Source of the DNA: Nymphaea colorata
Lineage: Eukaryota > Streptophyta > Magnoliopsida > Nymphaeales > Nymphaeaceae
Direction: 5' to 3'
Length of the DNA stretch: 64,000 nt
Assembly: GCF_008831285.2 (NCBI RefSeq)
Contig: NC_045148.1
Location: forward strand, 21,633,002-21,697,001
A model generated the notes under the pieces. That model worked only from the letters and a program-made list of their open reading frames with translations. It was not told where the DNA came from and ran no database searches. The position numbers and the translations under genes were made by a program. Shown here in pieces: positions 59,681 to 64,000 of the stretch. Each line of letters starts with the position of its first letter. The first letter of the stretch is position 1.

Positions 59681-60371
59681 ATAAAATCAAAATTTAAACT
59701 TAGTCGTGTGTTTGTTTGTGACAATGTACTTCTGTGACAACATATTGTATTTTCGGAACTCCAACCATTTGTTTGGGTTGGATTGGGTGTCTAGAATGCC
59801 CTTTCTAGGAGAACTTTGGTCGACCCGTAGGTGTATGTCAAAAATTGAATAAAACAGAAAAGGATAGAGATTTGAGTGTCACAGATGTTCATTTTGTTGT
59901 TTGATTGCACGCTCAAATGCTGGATACAAAGTGTCTCAAAGGTGCATTTTGGAACCATTCATCCATGAAAGCTACAATAGACTACAAAATGTGATCAGAT
60001 TTGAGCTTTCACTGCATGTCTTAAAAATTGACCTGGCAAATTCTGCATATGTTAAAGACATTCTTAATGACTTCTGTTAAATCTTCGTTCCTTTCTTCGA
60101 CTGTTTAAATTCACATGCTTTGACCAAGGTTGATCGGTTTATTACTAAGCCAATTAATAAGTGAAACAGGATTTATAAAAAAGAACTAGCATTTCTCCTG
60201 TTAACAGCCTCTGCCAGGAGTTCATTTTATTTTTCTAATATTTATGATCTGCTTTTTTTTACATGCGTAATCTCTTCTCTCTCTCTCTCTCTCTATACAC
60301 ACACACACACATACATGCCTAGATATATATATCTGATAAGAGTTTTTAAATTTTGATTGTCCAGTAGGGAT

Positions 60372-60417
<46 letters not shown>

Positions 60418-60514
60418 TGCATGACACTTGCAGGCCAGTAGGGATTAATTTGAGCGGTCTGTATCTTTTGTTATTTATTGTCTTTCTGGAGTTCTGAGAT
60501 TGGAGTTGGGAGTA
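59681..60514. other. Non-coding interval with (CT)n and (CA)n microsatellites
   Basis: Microsatellites at 60278-60312 (CT then CA) and 60376-60415 (CT). The sequence around 60100-60240 (TTGACCAAGGTTGATCGGTT, AACAGCCTCTGCCAGGAGTT) is the inverted counterpart of 13045-13140, and 60415-60515 that of 12290-12370. No gene. Confidence 0.45.
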
Positions 60515-60950
60515 TGGATGTTAATGGATCAGATTCAAATAGGATACATCCTGAATTACATCTGTTTTTTCGGATATTCACATATCCATATTCACATATC
60601 CATATTCACATTCTGATTTGAATACAAACAATGAATAAAAAATCCAATATCACAATCCGAATTTGGACATTGAATCAAATCTGGCTGACCTTCAAAATGT
60701 ACGAGCATTTGAATATAAGATTTTATTTAAAATTAAATCCGATCTGGATCTGAATCTCAATCCGAATCCAGTTGGATATATATGTACATCCAAATCCGAA
60801 TCAGAATCCTGTCAGATGTTGTTTCTTAAACCCGAATCCGATCCAATTTCTTAATTGGATGTTAAATTTTTTCCATATTTGATATTTTTTGAATTGGTTT
60901 GATTGGATATCCAATTAAAATCAGATATGTTGACAACCCTAATTTGGGAG
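60515..60950. repeat. GGATTCAGATTC repeat, long copy (inverted relative to 11880-12290)
   Basis: Begins GGATGTTAATGGATCAGATT and ends CAGATATGTTGACAACCCTA. Inner words TGGATATATATGTACATCCA and CATATCCATATTCACATATC are the complement of the copy at 11880. The 63-residue open frame in it is repeat-derived. Confidence 0.65.
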
Positions 60951-60984
60951 GAATTGACTCTAAAGTTCTCTTTGTTGGACTTTC

Positions 60985-61375
60985 GCACGATAGATTAGAA
61001 ACCTGGCAAAAAGAGCACATGATATTGGAAATATGTTGTTATGGTAAGGGCTGCTAAAAAAAATACTTGTTGATGTAATATTCCGTGCCAAGCAAGGTGG
61101 TGATGTGGAAATAAGGAGACCTACGAATTAGAGAAAGTCCCATTTATGTCACCAGCCAAGCCAAAGGCACTGAATGTGGAAATAACAAACAATATTGCTT
61201 TCTTTTAAAGAGCAGTAGACTTGAATCTTCTAACATTTTGAATTAAGCAAAAAAATGAAGGCGAAATTTACTGGAAGAAGAGAATCTACAAAAGGACGTT
61301 GCTAACTGTTCATGACCATAAGATTTCTTGGCACCAATAGTAGTACGTGGAATCGATGTACATAAACCATTTTCT
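60985..61375. repeat. Conserved non-coding block (copy 5 of 5)
   Basis: Nearly the same as 56580-56935 (AACCTGGCAAAAAGAGCACA, CCGTGCCAAGCAAGGTGG, GCAGTAGACTTGAATCTTC). It lies about 1.3 kb upstream of copy G. Confidence 0.65.
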
Positions 61376-61499
61376 ATCCTCTTATGAACCAACAGACTTG
61401 CATCGAAATCGAATGCATGAAGTTGGCCTAGCGAGGCCATTTGTCAAGGGATATTAACCAGTTTTATCATTCAATCATTTTGGATAAAAGTTATTTTCT

Positions 61500-61690
61500 T
61501 GGTGAGCATGAGAGACCCACTACAAGGTGCGGTTACCCAAACCTGACCCATCTCGAACCCTAGGCACTGTAGCTGGCCTGATGGGCCCAGACATGTCAAG
61601 CCGGGTATAGCCCAACAACCTAATGGGTAATGACCGAGAGTCATAGTTAACCTGTCAGGAGCCTGGTAGGCCTGACAATTGTTTGAATTT
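61500..61690. repeat. GC-rich short repeat of GGGCCCG type
   Basis: GACCCATCTCGAACCC, GGCCTGATGGGCCCAGAC and AAGCCGGGTATAGCCCAAC recall the style of the insertion at 4938-5214 and the stretch near 49620, but no boundaries or duplications were found. Confidence 0.35.
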
Positions 61691-61799
61691 AAAAAATAAT
61701 TAAATACAATAAAAAAGTGAAAAGAAGGTTTGCTTCATTCTCTCTTGCATGGATAAATTAGCTTATTCTGGTGGAATTGGCTAAAGGTTATGAAATTGA

Positions 61800-62190
61800 A
61801 CCAGGCCATGTACTCGGATTTGAATTCGGATTCGAATACTAAAAGGAAAATTTTCAAATTCAAAATTTTCATCCCAAATCAGATTTCAAAACCTAAATCC
61901 AGTCTGAATTTGATTTTGATAAAAGTTTGTAGCTGAAACAGAATTTTGAACCCAATCCAAACGATTTTCGAAATGTAAAAGCATTAATGTAGGACTATTA
62001 TTTAAAACTAATTTTGACCTAAAACTGACTTTGAATCTGTTTAGATATTTATGTATATCTGATTTTGAATCCGATCGAATGTCATTTTTTAAATCTAAAT
62101 CTGGTCTAATTTCTTAATTAAATATTATTTTTTCCTCATCTATTTTTTTTTAGGAATGGTTTCGGTGGATATCTGATTTAAACTGGAAGA
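61800..62190. repeat. GGATTCAGATTC-family copy upstream of copy G
   Basis: GGATTTGAATTCGGATTCGA, GATTTTGAATCCGATCGAAT and GGTGGATATCTGATTTAAAC match the family. Confidence 0.6.
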
Positions 62191-62254
62191 CAAAAATGCC
62201 CTTGAAAATTAGTAAAAAAAAGTTACCCCTCACGTGTATGAATTAAAAAACTTG

Positions 62255-62609
62255 CAATTTTTTAATTGACCATATTTTTTCTTTTTTTTGCACACTCACC
62301 ATATCGTATGGTAGAAAAGCATCGCCATTTAAAAAGTGGGTATCTACAATTTTGATTTGTGATTGAATAAGGTTGAGATGTACTAAAGGGAAATAAGAAT
62401 TAAGGGCTGAGAAGAAAATTTCTCATTAATGAAACCGTCAGTGGTGCCGCTTGATTTGGAAATGTGAAGTAATGTGTTCCAAAGTAATAGATCTGAGACT
62501 TGTACAACTTAAAAAATAAAATGACAAAAATTTCTAGAAGAGAATCTACACATAAATTGATGACCTTGACTCTTGTTCATGCATCTTCTGCTTTGAAAAT
62601 TGCATAGTT
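62255..62609 (+). promoter_or_regulatory. 5' flank of copy G
   Basis: Carries the shared receptor-promoter words: TTTGATTTGTGATTGAATA, AAGGGAAATAAGAATTAAGG, TCTCATTAATG, TTTCTAGAAGAGAATCTACA, then TGTTCATGCATCTTCTGC just before the start codon. The distal edge has the AT-rich MITE terminus (ATATCGTATGGTAGAAAAGC). Confidence 0.55.
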
Positions 62610-64000
62610 ATGGCGGCCACCGGTTGGTCACCTCAGCCGCTCATCTTTCTTTTGTGTTTCTCCTCCATCACCTTCATTGTGGTTCTCGGCCAAAGGGAGG
62701 TGTCCTCAGCCCTTGTTTCTCTGAGCAACATGACTCATCAATTGCCATTAATGTCTTTCAAATTCCTCGTTACTAAAGACCCTTGTAATGTGTTATCAAA
62801 TTGGAATTCCAACATCTCATTCTGCGATTGGAATGGACTTTCATGCAGTCGTGGTTCACAAAGGGTAGTTGCTCTCAACCTCTCTGAAAAGGCACTTGAA
62901 CGTACTCTCTCCCCATACATCAGCAACCTCTCCATCTTAGAGGTTCTTGATCTTTCAAATGACAGTTTCCATGGTTATCTTCCCATTGATTTTAGCCGCC
63001 TCCCTTGGTTGGAAATACTTTCCATAGGGTTAAACCATTTTAAAGGGTTAATTCCACAAACACTGAGCCATTGTCATCATCGCCAAGTGCTTTTTGCTGA
63101 AAAAAACAAATTCTATCGAAGCATTCCAGAGTTGCTAGGTAGTTTGCTGGAACTCAAGCGCATAAACCTTTATGGTAACAGGCTCACGGGCACCATTCCA
63201 ATCACTTTTGTCAACCTCTCAAAACTGGAGTTCCTTAATATTGGTCAAAATCATATGCACAGAAACATTCCTTCCGAGTTGGGAAGCTTAACCCACGTAA
63301 CATTGTTTAGTGTGGAAATGAACAATCTCACTGGTACACTACCTGAGAGCTTGTTTAACATATCCACTCTTCAGACTTTGAGTTTCATGACCAATGAACT
63401 AACAGGGCATCTCCCTAAAGATGTTGGCCGCTTCCTGCCCAATCTCCAATTTCTCGCAATGAGTGACAACAATTTCTTCTTATTCCAATGCTACTAGTCT
63501 CCAAACTATCAGTGAAGCACGCAATAAATTCAGTGGTCCAATACCATTAGAATTAGGTAGCTTGACACAACTCAAGCACTTTTACCTCGAACACAATGCA
63601 ACTGTGAGCTCTCCATTTTCACATCCTTCACCAACTATCGACTGCTAGAGGAAGTTATTCTGTCACAAAGCCTTCTGAATGGCATTCTTCCTGCCTTTGT
63701 TGGAAACCTGGCAACCACCTTGTGGAGACTTTATCTTTCCTCTAATGTAATTGAATGTACTATCCCATTGGCCTTAGCCAACTTGACGAAGTTAAGTTCC
63801 TTATATTTGAGTTCCAACAAAATAAAGGGGCTCATTCCACCAAATATGGGACAGATGCATAGCTTACAGCTGTTGGCTCTTAATAACAATTTATTAGAAG
63901 GCCCAATCCCACCGTCAATCTACCAGTTCGTCCACATGTATGTTTTTTATATTGAACACAACATGCTAATTGGGTCAATTTCGAGCTCTATAAACAATCA
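62610..64000 (+). pseudogene. LRR-XII receptor-like kinase copy G, 5' part (runs off right edge)
   Basis: The best preserved copy. ATG at 62610 opens 295 residues: signal peptide about 1-27 (MAATGWSPQPLIFLLCFS... ending VVLGQ), LRR N-cap about 45-85 (VLSNWNSNISFCDWNGLSCS, with the paired cysteines), then about eight LRRs (ALNLSEKALERTLSPYISNL to GHLPKDVGRFLPNLQFL). At about 63470 a 17-base deletion relative to copy A (between AACAATTT and CTTCTT) shifts the frame and a stop follows at 63497. LRR coding resumes in another frame (SNATSLQTISEARNKFSGPI), is hit by a second deletion near 63600, and continues in a third frame (LLNGILPAFVGNLATTLW to the window end). The kinase part would lie to the right. 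Predicted to be inactive because of the frameshifts. Confidence 0.88.

Noticed and set aside
60663-60854. 63-residue frame rich in Asp, Leu, Asn, Pro, Ser
   Set aside because: It is the translation of the GGATTCAGATTC dispersed repeat.

Overview
The window is nuclear DNA of a flowering plant. It is AT-rich, has introns inside kinase genes, is full of (TA)n and (GA)n microsatellites, MITEs and LTR-retrotransposon sequence, and carries a cluster of leucine-rich-repeat receptor kinases of the LRR-XII type (the family of rice Xa21, Arabidopsis FLS2 and EFR). The species cannot be named from the sequence. A 100-N assembly gap lies at 24751-24850. No intact gene is visible. The recognisable genes are decayed or truncated copies of one receptor-kinase family, called A to G here for convenience. 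The best preserved is the 5' part of copy G, which runs off the right edge.

Layout, left contig (1-24750): a 5'-truncated kinase copy B (1-398, minus); a decayed long-LTR element (about 650-3545); copy A (4412-9172, minus, pseudogene); its promoter and an AT-rich MITE (to about 10.0 kb); non-coding DNA with microsatellites and dispersed repeats (10-14 kb); degenerate coding-like frames below a Copia-like LTR (14.2-15.1 kb); copy D (17835-22689, minus), split by a 3981-bp LTR-retrotransposon LTR with a clear 5-bp target duplication; the copy D promoter; and a foldback-rich stretch next to the gap.

Right contig (24851-64000): it opens with a near-identical inverted copy of bases 1-6124 (right arm 24851-30945, matching positions sum to about 30945), so it starts inside the intron of a second copy of gene A. 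Then follow copy B' (30547-31995), a conserved downstream block, copy C (35951-40032), a LINE ORF1 relic, a second downstream block, an orphan 3' exon F (47012-47370) with a second LTR relic, MITEs, copy E (51964-54357), a third downstream block, a second LINE relic, a 1.6-kb composite insertion, an orphan promoter, and copy G (62610 to window end).

Functionally, these would be cell-surface immune-type receptors: signal peptide, LRR ectodomain, one membrane segment, and a non-RD Ser/Thr kinase (HCD in place of HRD) split by one conserved intron. The cluster looks like a birth-and-death array built from a repeated module (type-A receptor, LTR relic, type-B receptor, downstream block), now inactivated by microdeletions, frameshifts and insertions. 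The most important caution is that the large inverted repeat ends exactly at an assembly gap, so haplotype duplication or a misoriented contig is as likely as a real inversion.
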